Notes: generated from the sequence alone by a model not told the origin. A stretch of DNA of 10,050 nt from Candidatus Omnitrophota bacterium (GCA_021735115.1 JAIPHQ010000016.1:1-10050); one strand, 5' to 3'. Positions 1 to 8,989 are shown, numbered from the stretch's first letter. Numbers and translations are program-made.

Positions 1-2120
<2,120 letters not shown>

Positions 2121-2138
2121 AACTGTTTAATTGATTAA

Positions 2139-2843
2139 TTAATTGCTCACTAATTGAGGCCTAGCAACTGAAATTGGGCCAAAAAGTTGTTCCTGCACAG
2201 CAACAATCTCTTTTAATTTAATTAACTCTAAAATTGCCAAAAAGGTAACTACTATCTCTATCTTACTCTTGCTCTGCGAAAACAACCTTTCTAAGGATAT
2301 TTTTCCCTTTTCTAAGATAATATGTAAAATATCATGAATTTTATCTTCAACAGTAAACTCTTCCTTCATTACCTCAAAAAAAACATCTTTAGGAACTTCT
2401 TTAAGAGCTGATTTAAATGCACTGATTAAGTCAAATATTGAAGCCTCAATATAAGTTTGGCTATATTCTTTTGACGCGGTAGGTGGACGGGGGAAATATT
2501 TATTTCTTTGGTCTTCTTTATTTCGTAAAAATCCGGCTGCTTCCTTGAATTTTTCGTATTCAAGTAATCTTTTAACTAAATCATCAGCTGTTTCTTCTTC
2601 TTCTGCCTCTTCCTCTTCTTCTTTGGGCAGAATATTTTTTGATTTGATGCTAATTAAATTAGCAGCCATTAATAGGTATTCGGAAGCAACAGTTAAATCT
2701 AATAATTCCATCACTTCTAAAAATTGTAAGTATTGATCTACTACTTGAGTAATAGATATATCCGAAATTTCTAAGTGACTTTTTTTAATTAAATAAAGCA
2801 ATAAATCAAGAGGCCCTTCGAAAATGTCTAATTTTAATCTCAT
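2139..2843 (-). CDS. scpA: Segregation and condensation protein A (kleisin)
   Basis: ScpA is the kleisin subunit that links the heads of the SMC dimer and, with ScpB, forms the bacterial condensin that organises and segregates the chromosome. The 234-residue protein opens with the family signature FEGPLDLLLYLIKK (8-21), followed by the SMC-neck-binding helical domain with LDLTVASEYLLMAANLISIKS (48-68). A glutamate-rich linker (75-84) follows, then LVKRLLEYEKFKEAA (89-103). The C-terminal winged helix has the typical VVTFLAILELIKL pattern (residues 198-210). The ATG lies three bases after the trpS stop, with a weak AGGA about 12 bases upstream, so it is co-transcribed and probably coupled to trpS. 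trpS-scpA adjacency is common, but scpB, the usual next gene, is not here: ruvB follows after 18 bases. Confidence 0.95.
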   Translation of the reverse strand: MRLKLDIFEGPLDLLLYLIKKSHLEISDISITQVVDQYLQFLEVMELLDLTVASEYLLMAANLISIKSKNILPKEEEEEAEEEETADDLVKRLLEYEKFKEAAGFLRNKEDQRNKYFPRPPTASKEYSQTYIEASIFDLISAFKSALKEVPKDVFFEVMKEEFTVEDKIHDILHIILEKGKISLERLFSQSKSKIEIVVTFLAILELIKLKEIVAVQEQLFGPISVARPQLVSN

Positions 2844-2846
2844 CTT

Positions 2847-3836
2847 TTAAGTTAATCCTATAGCTTTTCTTGCCTCATCTAAAGTAGAAGCAGCAATTTT
2901 TCTAGCCTTATCTTCTCCTTTATTTAGTATATCATAGATTTTATTTTTGTCTTTGAGTATTTCTTTTTTCTTATCTCTTTTTGATGCTAAAAACTCTTTT
3001 AATGAATTCAGCAAAATCTTTTTACACTCTACACAACCCTTTTTTGCCTGCATGCACCAATCCCTTACTTCTTCTTCTAAATCTGGATTTATTATTTTAT
3101 AATAAGAAAAGACATTACAAATTTCAGGATGGCCGGGATCCTCTTTCCTTTTTCTAGCCGGATCAGTAAACATTCCTAAAACTTTATTTTTCAATGATTT
3201 ATCTTCTTCATCTAAAGCAATATAATTATTATAACTCTTACTCATCTTTCTCCCATCTAAACCGGTAAGCCTAGAAACTTTAGTCAATAAAGCTTGTGGT
3301 TCAGTAAAAACTTTCTTTTTATAAAGACTACTAAATCTGCGCACAATTTCCCTAGCTAATTCAAGATGAGGCAACTGGTCATCTCCTACAGGTACATAAT
3401 CTGCCTTGTATAAAACTATATCTGAAGTTTGAAGGGCTGGGTATCCCAAAAACGCATAAGTATTTATATCTTTTTCTTTTAACTGTTTAATTTGCTCTTT
3501 AAAGGTAGGGCATCGAGTCAGCCATCCCAATGGAGTAATAACAGATAAAATCATAAATAGTTCAAGATGTTCTAAAATCTTAGACTGTCTGAAAACAATT
3601 GATTTTTCAGGATCAATTCCAAAAGCTAACCAATCGGCAACATTATCAATAATTATATCTTTAATTGGTTTTGGATTTTTATATTCGCTCATAAGAGCGT
3701 GCCAATCAGCAACCATAAAAAAACAATTATATTTTTCTTGTAAATCAATCCAATTAGATAAAGCTCCTACCCAATGGCCAAAATGAAGTTTGCCGGTGGG
3801 GCGCATTCCGCTGAGCACTACCTTTTTGTGTTTCAA
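2847..3836 (-). CDS. trpS: Tryptophanyl-tRNA synthetase, iron-sulfur type
   Basis: This is the class I synthetase that charges tRNA-Trp. The 329-residue protein has the Rossmann-fold signatures: PTGKLHFGH (HIGH-like, 13-21), SDIVLYKAD with the tryptophan-side D139, GDDQ (151-154) and KMSKS (197-201). In the anticodon-binding helical domain four cysteines, C240, C261, C268 and C271, give C-x20-C-x6-C-x2-C. This is nearly the C-x22-C-x6-C-x2-C motif that holds a [4Fe-4S] cluster in Thermotoga maritima TrpRS, so a cluster is likely (inference). The start is TTG at 3834-3836: a TAA lies in frame six bases upstream, AAGGGG sits seven bases before the TTG, and the conserved N-terminal strand begins within the next ten codons. 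It is the first gene of the trpS-scpA-ruvB-tgt block, preceded by the repeat-rich gap after infB. Confidence 0.97.
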   Translation of the reverse strand: MKHKKVVLSGMRPTGKLHFGHWVGALSNWIDLQEKYNCFFMVADWHALMSEYKNPKPIKDIIIDNVADWLAFGIDPEKSIVFRQSKILEHLELFMILSVITPLGWLTRCPTFKEQIKQLKEKDINTYAFLGYPALQTSDIVLYKADYVPVGDDQLPHLELAREIVRRFSSLYKKKVFTEPQALLTKVSRLTGLDGRKMSKSYNNYIALDEEDKSLKNKVLGMFTDPARKRKEDPGHPEICNVFSYYKIINPDLEEEVRDWCMQAKKGCVECKKILLNSLKEFLASKRDKKKEILKDKNKIYDILNKGEDKARKIAASTLDEARKAIGLT

Positions 3837-3843
3837 AATTTAA

Positions 3844-3849
3844 CCCCTT
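3844..3849 (-). promoter_or_regulatory. Shine-Dalgarno of trpS (supports TTG start)
   Basis: On the minus strand AAGGGG lies seven bases before the TTG at 3836. No ATG in this frame could replace it without losing the conserved first strand, so this site fixes a non-ATG start. Confidence 0.75.
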
Positions 3850-3881
3850 CTATATTAGATACCTAATAAATTCTCATAACT

Positions 3882-4020
3882 TTATCGCTTCGCTCCGATA
3901 GACGACGGACGACCGCTTCGTCCTTCGATATTACTCAGGACTCGGCCTGAGCGAAGTCGAAGGCCTTCGCTAAGACGATGGACGATTTCGTCCTTTCATC
4001 CTTCATCCATCGTCCTTCGG
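3882..4020. repeat. Intergenic repeat cluster: inverted repeats and degenerate heptamers
   Basis: Most of the 211-base gap between infB and trpS is filled by short repeats, visibly richer in GC than the flanking genes. Inverted pairs are TATCG/CGATA (3883-3887, 3896-3900), GGACGA/TCGTCC (3907-3912, 3918-3923), the nested hairpin at 3922-3963, the 12-base palindrome CGAAGGCCTTCG (3958-3969), and GACGATGGA/TCCATCGTC (3974-3982, 4006-4014), whose loop can also pair as GGACGA/TCGTCC (3980-3985, 3988-3993). Reading 3987-4015 in sevens gives TTCGTCC, TTTCATCC (one base extra), TTCATCC and ATCGTCC. Reversed heptamers (GACGATG, GACGATT; GACGACG, GACGACC) lie at 3974-3987 and 3901-3914. No open reading frame of note and no T-run terminator is present. 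It could be REP/MITE-like DNA or a processing or rho-type end for infB mRNA. Confidence 0.8.
3922..3963. repeat. Nested REP-like palindrome
   Basis: This is a 42-base two-tier inverted repeat. The outer arms are CCTTCGA (3922-3928) and TCGAAGG (3957-3963); the inner arms are CTCAGG (3934-3939) and CCTGAG (3946-3951). The loop is six bases, and symmetric five-base internal loops separate the tiers. The core CCTGAGCGAAGTCGAAGG resembles a palindromic unit I have seen between genes in many bacterial genomes, so a dispersed repetitive element is the best reading. Whether it recurs in this genome cannot be seen from one window. Neither strand has a T-run after it, which argues against an intrinsic terminator. 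Confidence 0.75.
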
Positions 4021-4047
4021 TACATTTTTCACCTGCGTTCTCTATAG

Positions 4048-5952
4048 CTATAGCTTACGGGAGATAACTTCTTGGCCGAAGACATCAATATAATCGCCTT
4101 CTTTGATTTGATCATACCCTAGGCCAATCCCACACTCATAACCTTCTTTTACTTCCCGAGCATCATTCTTAAATCGTTTTAAAGTTTCAATTTTTCCTTC
4201 AAAAATAAGATCACTACCGCGAGTTAATTGACATGGAGCTCCCCGTAATATTTTACCCTTTTCAACTTGAGATCCTGCAATAACCCCTGATTTTGAAACA
4301 TTAAATACAGTTTTTACTTTAGCCCTTCCCATAAAAGTCTTTTTTACATGAGGAGTAAGCAATCCCTCTAAGGCTGCTTTAATATCATCTATCAACTCAT
4401 AAATAATGTGATAAGTCCTAACTTCTATTCCTTTCTTTTTAGCTAAATCTCTTGACTGCGAATCTGCGGTAACTTTAAAACCTACTACTACAGAATCACT
4501 AACTTCAGCTAACAATACATCTGAAGAATTTATTAATCCTACACCTTTGTGAATAATCGATAACTCCACTTCCTGAGAAGGGATCTTGGCCAAAGCCCCC
4601 TCTACAGCTTCAAGCGTACCTCCAACATCTGCTTTTAAGATAATCTTTAGCTTTTTTATCTCACCCTGTTTAATTTTTTTATGTAAATCTTCAAGACGTA
4701 AATGAGTAACTGGAGCAATTTTTTTCTTTTTTTCTGCTTCAGTCCTTTTCTTTATAATTTCTTTGGTTGTTTTTTCATCAGGTGCTACCATTAATTTATC
4801 ACCCGGAGAGGGAACTCCATTTAAACCTAAAATTTCAATTGGTTCCGAAGGAAATACCTTATCTTGTAAATCACCTAAATCATCATGCATTGCTTTAATT
4901 TTTCCTCCGTATTTCCCACATACACACCACTGCCCTACTTTTAAAATTCCTTCTTTAACAAGAACAGTTGCTAAAGCTCCCTTGCCTTTGGAAAGACGGC
5001 CTTCAACAACAACACCAATTGCGGGACGGTCAAAATCTGCTTTTAATTCCATCATATCTGCTTGCAATAAAATCAAATCAAGCAATTCATCTATACCCGT
5101 TCCCTTTATAGCTGAAACCTCAACTGTAGTGGTTTTTCCTCCCCAATCTTCAGGAACTAATTCCTGTTTAGAGAGGCCTTGCTTTACCATATCAATATTA
5201 GCATTAGCTTTATCAATTTTATTAATTGCTACAATTATCGGAACATCGGCAGCTTTAGCATGATCGATAGCTTCAATTGTTTGCGGTTTTACCCCATCGT
5301 CAGCTGCAATAACAATAATTACAATATCAGTAATACTGGCACCTCTTGCCCTCATTTGAGTAAAGGTCTCATGGCCTGGCGTATCTAAAAAGCTAATTTT
5401 ACCTTTATCAAGATTAACTTGGTAAGCACCAATATGTTGGGTAATCCCACCAGTTTCTTGATTTGTTACCTTACTTTTTCTGATATAATCTAAAATACTA
5501 GTTTTACCATGGTCAATATGGCCCATTAAGGTAACTATAGGAGCTCTTTTTTTAAGATTTTTTGATTCAACATCTAAAATTTGCTCTTCCTGGCTTGGCT
5601 TCTCTTTTAAATTAACTTTATAATTATAAGCAATACCTTTAGCAGTTTTTTCATCTAAATTTTGATTAATAGTAAACATCTTACCCTTCTTAAATAAATC
5701 AGCAAGAAGTTGAGATGGTTTTTTACCCAATTTAATAGCTAAATCTTTAATTGTTATCGGAAAAATTACTTCAATAACATTTTCCTCTATCTCTTTTTTA
5801 TCTAGTTCTTCTACCTCATGCTTTATAATCTCTGCTGTATCTTTATCTACAACAGACATATGATTCTTCACTGGAAAATTAAGTGACTTTAACTTCTCAA
5901 TTAATTTTTTACTGTCGATGTCCAATTGTTTAGCTAATTCATAAATCCTCAT
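4048..5952 (-). CDS. infB: Translation initiation factor IF-2
   Basis: IF-2 is the GTPase that places fMet-tRNA on the 30S subunit and promotes 50S joining. The product from the preferred start has 634 residues, on the short side for the family because the long charged N-terminal linker is missing. Order of parts: IF2-N module MRIYELAKQLDI (1-12), a second IF2-N module around 60-115, and the G domain with G1 GHIDHGKT (144-151), G2 GGIT, G3 DTPGH (190-194), G4 NKID (244-247) and G5 SAIK (280-283). The beta-barrel domains follow, and the fMet-tRNA-binding C-terminal domain ends near YECGIGLG. A GTG at 5964 would add four residues, but AAAGGGTGG lies eight bases before the ATG at 5952 and overlaps that GTG, and MRxYELAK is the usual IF-2 beginning. 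It sits 29 bases after nusA. Neither rbfA nor truB follows; the repeat-rich gap does. Confidence 0.97.
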   Translation of the reverse strand: MRIYELAKQLDIDSKKLIEKLKSLNFPVKNHMSVVDKDTAEIIKHEVEELDKKEIEENVIEVIFPITIKDLAIKLGKKPSQLLADLFKKGKMFTINQNLDEKTAKGIAYNYKVNLKEKPSQEEQILDVESKNLKKRAPIVTLMGHIDHGKTSILDYIRKSKVTNQETGGITQHIGAYQVNLDKGKISFLDTPGHETFTQMRARGASITDIVIIVIAADDGVKPQTIEAIDHAKAADVPIIVAINKIDKANANIDMVKQGLSKQELVPEDWGGKTTTVEVSAIKGTGIDELLDLILLQADMMELKADFDRPAIGVVVEGRLSKGKGALATVLVKEGILKVGQWCVCGKYGGKIKAMHDDLGDLQDKVFPSEPIEILGLNGVPSPGDKLMVAPDEKTTKEIIKKRTEAEKKKKIAPVTHLRLEDLHKKIKQGEIKKLKIILKADVGGTLEAVEGALAKIPSQEVELSIIHKGVGLINSSDVLLAEVSDSVVVGFKVTADSQSRDLAKKKGIEVRTYHIIYELIDDIKAALEGLLTPHVKKTFMGRAKVKTVFNVSKSGVIAGSQVEKGKILRGAPCQLTRGSDLIFEGKIETLKRFKNDAREVKEGYECGIGLGYDQIKEGDYIDVFGQEVISRKL

Positions 5953-5960
5953 TATCAATA

Positions 5961-5969
5961 CCACCCTTT
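5961..5969 (-). promoter_or_regulatory. Shine-Dalgarno of infB (decides ATG 5952)
   Basis: AAAGGGTGG on the minus strand ends eight bases before the ATG at 5952 and covers the alternative GTG at 5964. Ribosomes bound here would start at the ATG, giving the family-typical N-terminus. Confidence 0.7.
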
Positions 5970-5981
5970 AAACTAATTATT

Positions 5982-7208
5982 TTATTTATTATCATCTTTA
6001 TCTTCTTTAGACTCTTGGCCTTCTTCTTTTGCTTTTACAGCTTGTCTTTTTTCTTCTTGTTTCTTTTTTTGCTGAGCTTTAACTTTTTTAGCTTCTTTTA
6101 TAATTTTAGCTGCTTTTTTCTTACCTATTCCCTTTAATTGGGCAAGCTTCTTTTCTTCGGCATTTTCTAATGAGTTTAGATTATTATACCCAGAATCGAC
6201 TAAACTCTCTGCTGCCTTTTTTCCTAAACTCTTTAATTTTTGCAATTCTTTAATTGCTTCTTCTATGCTTTCCTTGGACCTAACATCTATATCCCAATTG
6301 ACAAGTTTAGAAGCCAACCTTACATTTTGGCCCCTTTTTCCAATCGCAATTGAAAGTTGATCGGAGCTAAGCTGAACTTTAGCCCTTTTGCCTTCTCTAT
6401 CTAGTTCTATCATTGAAATTACGGCTGGTGAAAGTGCAGCTTTAATAAATTCTTTTATATCTTCGCTCCACCTTACAATGTCAATTTTTTCACCTCTCAA
6501 TTCTTCAATTATATTTTTTACTCTAGAGCCTCTAATCCCCACACAAGCTCCAACACAATCAACTTTTTCTTCTTTTGAATAAACTGCAATTTTTGTCCTC
6601 TCACCAGCTTGGCGGGCAATTGACTTTATCTCAACTATCCCTTCAGATATTTCAGGTACTTCAAGCTGAAATAGCTTTTTAACTAAAATTGGATCTGTAC
6701 GGGAAAGTATAATCTGGGTCCCTCTTTCTTTTTTTACCTCATAAACATAAGCTTTTACTCTCTCTCCCATCCTAAACCTATCTAAAGGAGAAAGAAATGA
6801 TTGAGGGATTATACCTTCAGTTTTACCCATTAAATCTAAAATAACAGCCCTTTTTTCTAACCTATAAACTACACCGCCAACTATATCACCTTCTTTTTCT
6901 TTATATTCGTCATAAATATTATTTTTTTCTGCTTCACGAATTTTTTGAATAATAACTTGGCGGGCAGTTTGAGCTGCAATTCGCCCAAACTCCTGCGATG
7001 TTACTTCTCTATCGCCAATATAAACATGAATATCACCAGCCTTATCATCTATATCAACTGTTACTTCTTCTTCGTCATGAGAACTCATTTTGGCTATTTT
7101 TTTTGCTGCAACAGTCAGGGCATAACGAACTGTCTCCATAAGAACCTCTTTATCAAGGCCCTTTTCCCTTTCTAGTTGAGCAATTATACTTAAAAACTCT
7201 CTCTTCAC
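5982..7208 (-). CDS. nusA: Transcription termination/antitermination factor NusA
   Basis: NusA binds RNA polymerase and nascent RNA to control pausing, termination and antitermination. The 408 residues contain an N-terminal polymerase-binding domain (1-105), an S1 domain (about 107-172), KH1 with GIRGSRV (224-230), KH2 with IGKRGQNVRLA (289-299), and a helix-hairpin-helix domain (about 320-370, LKGIGKKKAAKII at 358-370). A Lys/Glu/Gln-rich low-complexity tail (372-408) follows. The N-terminal domain is short: only about ten residues separate GDIHVY (58-63) from FGRIAAQTARQ (74-84), where E. coli NusA has about 42, so the usual EI-LEEA segment is missing. The reading is clean on both sides, so it looks like a real deletion, not a frameshift. 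The start is GTG at 7206-7208, backed by a perfect AGGAGGT five bases upstream. It lies 97 bases after rimP and 29 before infB, with no ylxR/ylxQ between. Confidence 0.96.
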   Translation of the reverse strand: MKREFLSIIAQLEREKGLDKEVLMETVRYALTVAAKKIAKMSSHDEEEVTVDIDDKAGDIHVYIGDREVTSQEFGRIAAQTARQVIIQKIREAEKNNIYDEYKEKEGDIVGGVVYRLEKRAVILDLMGKTEGIIPQSFLSPLDRFRMGERVKAYVYEVKKERGTQIILSRTDPILVKKLFQLEVPEISEGIVEIKSIARQAGERTKIAVYSKEEKVDCVGACVGIRGSRVKNIIEELRGEKIDIVRWSEDIKEFIKAALSPAVISMIELDREGKRAKVQLSSDQLSIAIGKRGQNVRLASKLVNWDIDVRSKESIEEAIKELQKLKSLGKKAAESLVDSGYNNLNSLENAEEKKLAQLKGIGKKKAAKIIKEAKKVKAQQKKKQEEKRQAVKAKEEGQESKEDKDDNK

Positions 7209-7213
7209 AAGTT

Positions 7214-7220
7214 ACCTCCT
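7214..7220 (-). promoter_or_regulatory. Perfect Shine-Dalgarno of nusA (fixes GTG start)
   Basis: AGGAGGT on the minus strand is followed by AACTT and then GTG. It is the strongest ribosome site in the window and shows that nusA begins with GTG at 7208. Confidence 0.85.
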
Positions 7221-7224
7221 ATTG

Positions 7225-7262
7225 ATTGGCTCTTAGCTGTTAGCTCATGGCTCATTGCCAAT
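7225..7262. repeat. Degenerate heptamer repeat in the rimP-nusA gap
   Basis: From 7227 the plus strand reads as four consecutive sevens, TGGCTCT, TAGCTGT, TAGCTCA and TGGCTCA, consensus T(A/G)GCTCA. The array is bounded by the inverted pair ATTGGC (7225-7230) and GCCAAT (7257-7262). It sits in the 97-base rimP-nusA spacer, immediately upstream of the nusA ribosome site. The rest of that gap, 7263-7305, is plain AT-rich sequence. It resembles in style the short heptameric tandem repeats known between cyanobacterial genes. Its sequence differs from the heptamers at 3987-4015. Confidence 0.65.
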
Positions 7263-7305
7263 AACTTTAAAAAGCATAAGTTATAAACCAACTGTATTTC
7301 TTTAG

Positions 7306-7761
7306 TTAAGTTCTAAATTTTTGTTTACCTGATTTTACCTTTCTAAAATCTATAGATATATTATCACCTTTATAACTTAAAATAAGTTTATTTTCTTTTA
7401 AACCTTCTAATCGTGCTTCTATAAATTGCTTATCCAAAACTGGCTCAGTAAGCCAGAGAAGAATATCTTTTCCCTTAACTTTTAAAAAATCTTCCGGTTG
7501 CTTTAATATCCTGTCTAAACCCGGTGAATTAACTTCCACTTTATAATCCATATCAGAAAGATCTTCCTGAAGCTGATTAAAAATTGTTTTGTTTAATCGG
7601 CCTAAGCTGTCTAAAGTTATGCCGCCATCCGGATAATCAACTAAACATCTAATAGTTAATTTACCCCTCATATTAAAAGCTCTATATTCAACAAGCTCAA
7701 CTTGTTCTTTTTTAATAATTTCTTTAACTTTTTTTTCAATTTTATTTAATATTATACTCAT
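7306..7761 (-). CDS. rimP: Ribosome maturation factor RimP
   Basis: RimP binds free 30S subunits and is needed for their maturation. The 151-residue length is normal. The N-terminal alpha/beta domain has VELVEYRA (20-27) and a DYPDGGITLDSLGRLNK stretch (42-58). The family hallmark VEVNSPGLDRILK (75-87) matches the usual LEVSSPGLDRPL, and the C-terminal Sm-like beta-barrel covers about 90-151. The ATG at 7761 lies inside the end of proS, a 20-base overlap in a different frame. AAAGGA lies 11 bases upstream, within proS, so translation is probably coupled. The order rimP-nusA-infB is one of the most conserved bacterial operons and supports the assignment. Confidence 0.94.
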   Translation of the reverse strand: MSIILNKIEKKVKEIIKKEQVELVEYRAFNMRGKLTIRCLVDYPDGGITLDSLGRLNKTIFNQLQEDLSDMDYKVEVNSPGLDRILKQPEDFLKVKGKDILLWLTEPVLDKQFIEARLEGLKENKLILSYKGDNISIDFRKVKSGKQKFRT

Positions 7762-8974
7762 CTTGAAAAAAATCCTTTATTTTATCTTTTGATATTTCAT
7801 ATTTTTGTCCAGTTTTTCTGTCCTCAATTTCAATTTTTTTTGATTTTTGATAATTTTTACCAATAATCATAATATAGGGATTACCAATCAGATAAGCATC
7901 ATTAAACTTTACCCCAGCTGGACTTTTGCGATCATCAACTAAAATCGAAAAAGATTTCTCTTTTAAGATTGCTTCTATAGATAATGCTTCTTCTATTTGG
8001 CTTTTATCTAAAACCAGTAAGGTGGCATCAAATGGAGCTATAGTCTTTGGCCAAATTAATCCTTTAGAATCAGAGCTAGTTTCAGCTACCGCAGACAAAA
8101 TCCTACTCACTCCTATTCCATAACAACCCATGACTAAAGGTTTTCTATCTCCTTCTTTATCCAAAACAAATGCTTCTTGTGCCTTTGAATATTTAGTTCC
8201 TAATTTAAAAATGTGTCCAACTTCAACAACTTTTTCCGGTTTAGTTTTCCCTTGGCAAACTAAACATTTACCTTCTTCTTTATAGTATTTTTTACATTTT
8301 GGACAAAAATACAAAACATCTTCTCCGATTTCAGCCGGAACCATAAACTCATGAGAGGTACTTCCTCCCATCGGGCCGGGATCAGCTTCACTTATAGCAT
8401 AATTAAGCCTAAACTGATCAAATATAGTTTTATAAGCTTTATACATTTTCTGATAATTATCCTCTAGGCCTTGTTGATCAATGTCAAAACTATAAGCATC
8501 TTTCATAATAAACTCCGAGCTCCTCATTAAACCAAAACGGGGACGAGGTTCATCTCTAAATTTAGTTTGAATTTGATAAAGGATAAAAGGTAATTGTTTA
8601 TAAGAACCTATATAGCGTTTTACAATTTCAGTAATTTCCTCTTCATGAGTAGGGCCAAGACAAAGCTCTCTAAATTTTCTATCTTTAAATTTAAACATCA
8701 CTTCTTCTAGGTCTTTATCCCGGCCGGTCTTTTTCCAAATATCAATCGGCTGAACTGCACTCATAAATAATTCTTGAGCACCAACCAAATTCATTTCAAA
8801 CCTAATTATTTTATTTATCTTATCTAACACCCTCCAACCTAAAGGCAAATAAGAATAAATTCCTGATGAAACCATATAAAGAAAATTGGCTTTAAGCAAG
8901 AGCTTGTGGCTCTTACATTCAGCGATCTTCGGATCTTCTCTAGATGTATTGATAAAACTTTTCGAATAAAGCAT
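7742..8974 (-). CDS. proS: Prolyl-tRNA synthetase without INS editing domain
   Basis: This class II synthetase charges tRNA-Pro. All catalytic signatures are present: motif 1 around GIYSYLPLGWRVLDKI (38-53), the GPTHEE loop (107-112), motif 2 FRDEPRPRFGLMRSSEF (139-155), and motif 3 GCYGIGVSRIL (283-293), followed by the anticodon-binding domain (about 315-405). Length is 410 residues against about 570 for typical bacterial ProRS. The roughly 180-residue INS domain, which hydrolyses Ala-tRNA-Pro, is missing. In its place GEDVLYF runs into C224-x2-C227-x9-C237-x2-C240, a likely zinc knuckle, and then straight to VEVGHIFKLGTKYS (250-263), the usual sequence after INS. Flanks are intact, so this is a clean replacement, not decay. 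The start ATG has AGGGAT six bases upstream. It follows the secretion ATPase by 15 bases and overlaps rimP by 20. Short ProRS enzymes are known in alphaproteobacteria. Confidence 0.95.
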   Translation of the reverse strand: MLYSKSFINTSREDPKIAECKSHKLLLKANFLYMVSSGIYSYLPLGWRVLDKINKIIRFEMNLVGAQELFMSAVQPIDIWKKTGRDKDLEEVMFKFKDRKFRELCLGPTHEEEITEIVKRYIGSYKQLPFILYQIQTKFRDEPRPRFGLMRSSEFIMKDAYSFDIDQQGLEDNYQKMYKAYKTIFDQFRLNYAISEADPGPMGGSTSHEFMVPAEIGEDVLYFCPKCKKYYKEEGKCLVCQGKTKPEKVVEVGHIFKLGTKYSKAQEAFVLDKEGDRKPLVMGCYGIGVSRILSAVAETSSDSKGLIWPKTIAPFDATLLVLDKSQIEEALSIEAILKEKSFSILVDDRKSPAGVKFNDAYLIGNPYIMIIGKNYQKSKKIEIEDRKTGQKYEISKDKIKDFFQDEYNIK

Positions 8975-8989
8975 AGTTAAATCCCTAAA

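Noticed and set aside
2545..2736. Plus-strand frame encoding a serine-rich peptide
   Set aside because: The serine run is the antisense reading of the glutamate-rich linker of ScpA; there is no ribosome site or recognisable domain.
3837..3882. Sigma-70-like promoter for trpS
   Set aside because: TAATAT-like -10 candidates exist in this AT-rich stretch, but no convincing -35 lies at 16-18 bases, so I do not list it as a feature.
3882..4020. CRISPR array or intrinsic terminator in the infB-trpS gap
   Set aside because: The repeats are 6-9 bases with no regular spacers, so not CRISPR; no hairpin is followed by a T-run on either strand, so a classical intrinsic terminator is not supported.
4763..5263. 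Plus-strand open frame of 166 codons
   Set aside because: It lies antisense within the unmistakable IF-2 GTPase coding region, has no ribosome site, and reads as a low-complexity Ser/Pro/Thr-rich product.
5953..5964. GTG at 5964 as the infB start
   Set aside because: It overlaps the likely Shine-Dalgarno; the ATG at 5952 has ideal spacing and gives the conserved MRxYELAK N-terminus.
6984..7031. Frameshift explaining the short NusA N-terminal domain
   Set aside because: The same frame aligns to the family directly before and after the gap, so an in-frame deletion fits better than a sequencing or frameshift error.
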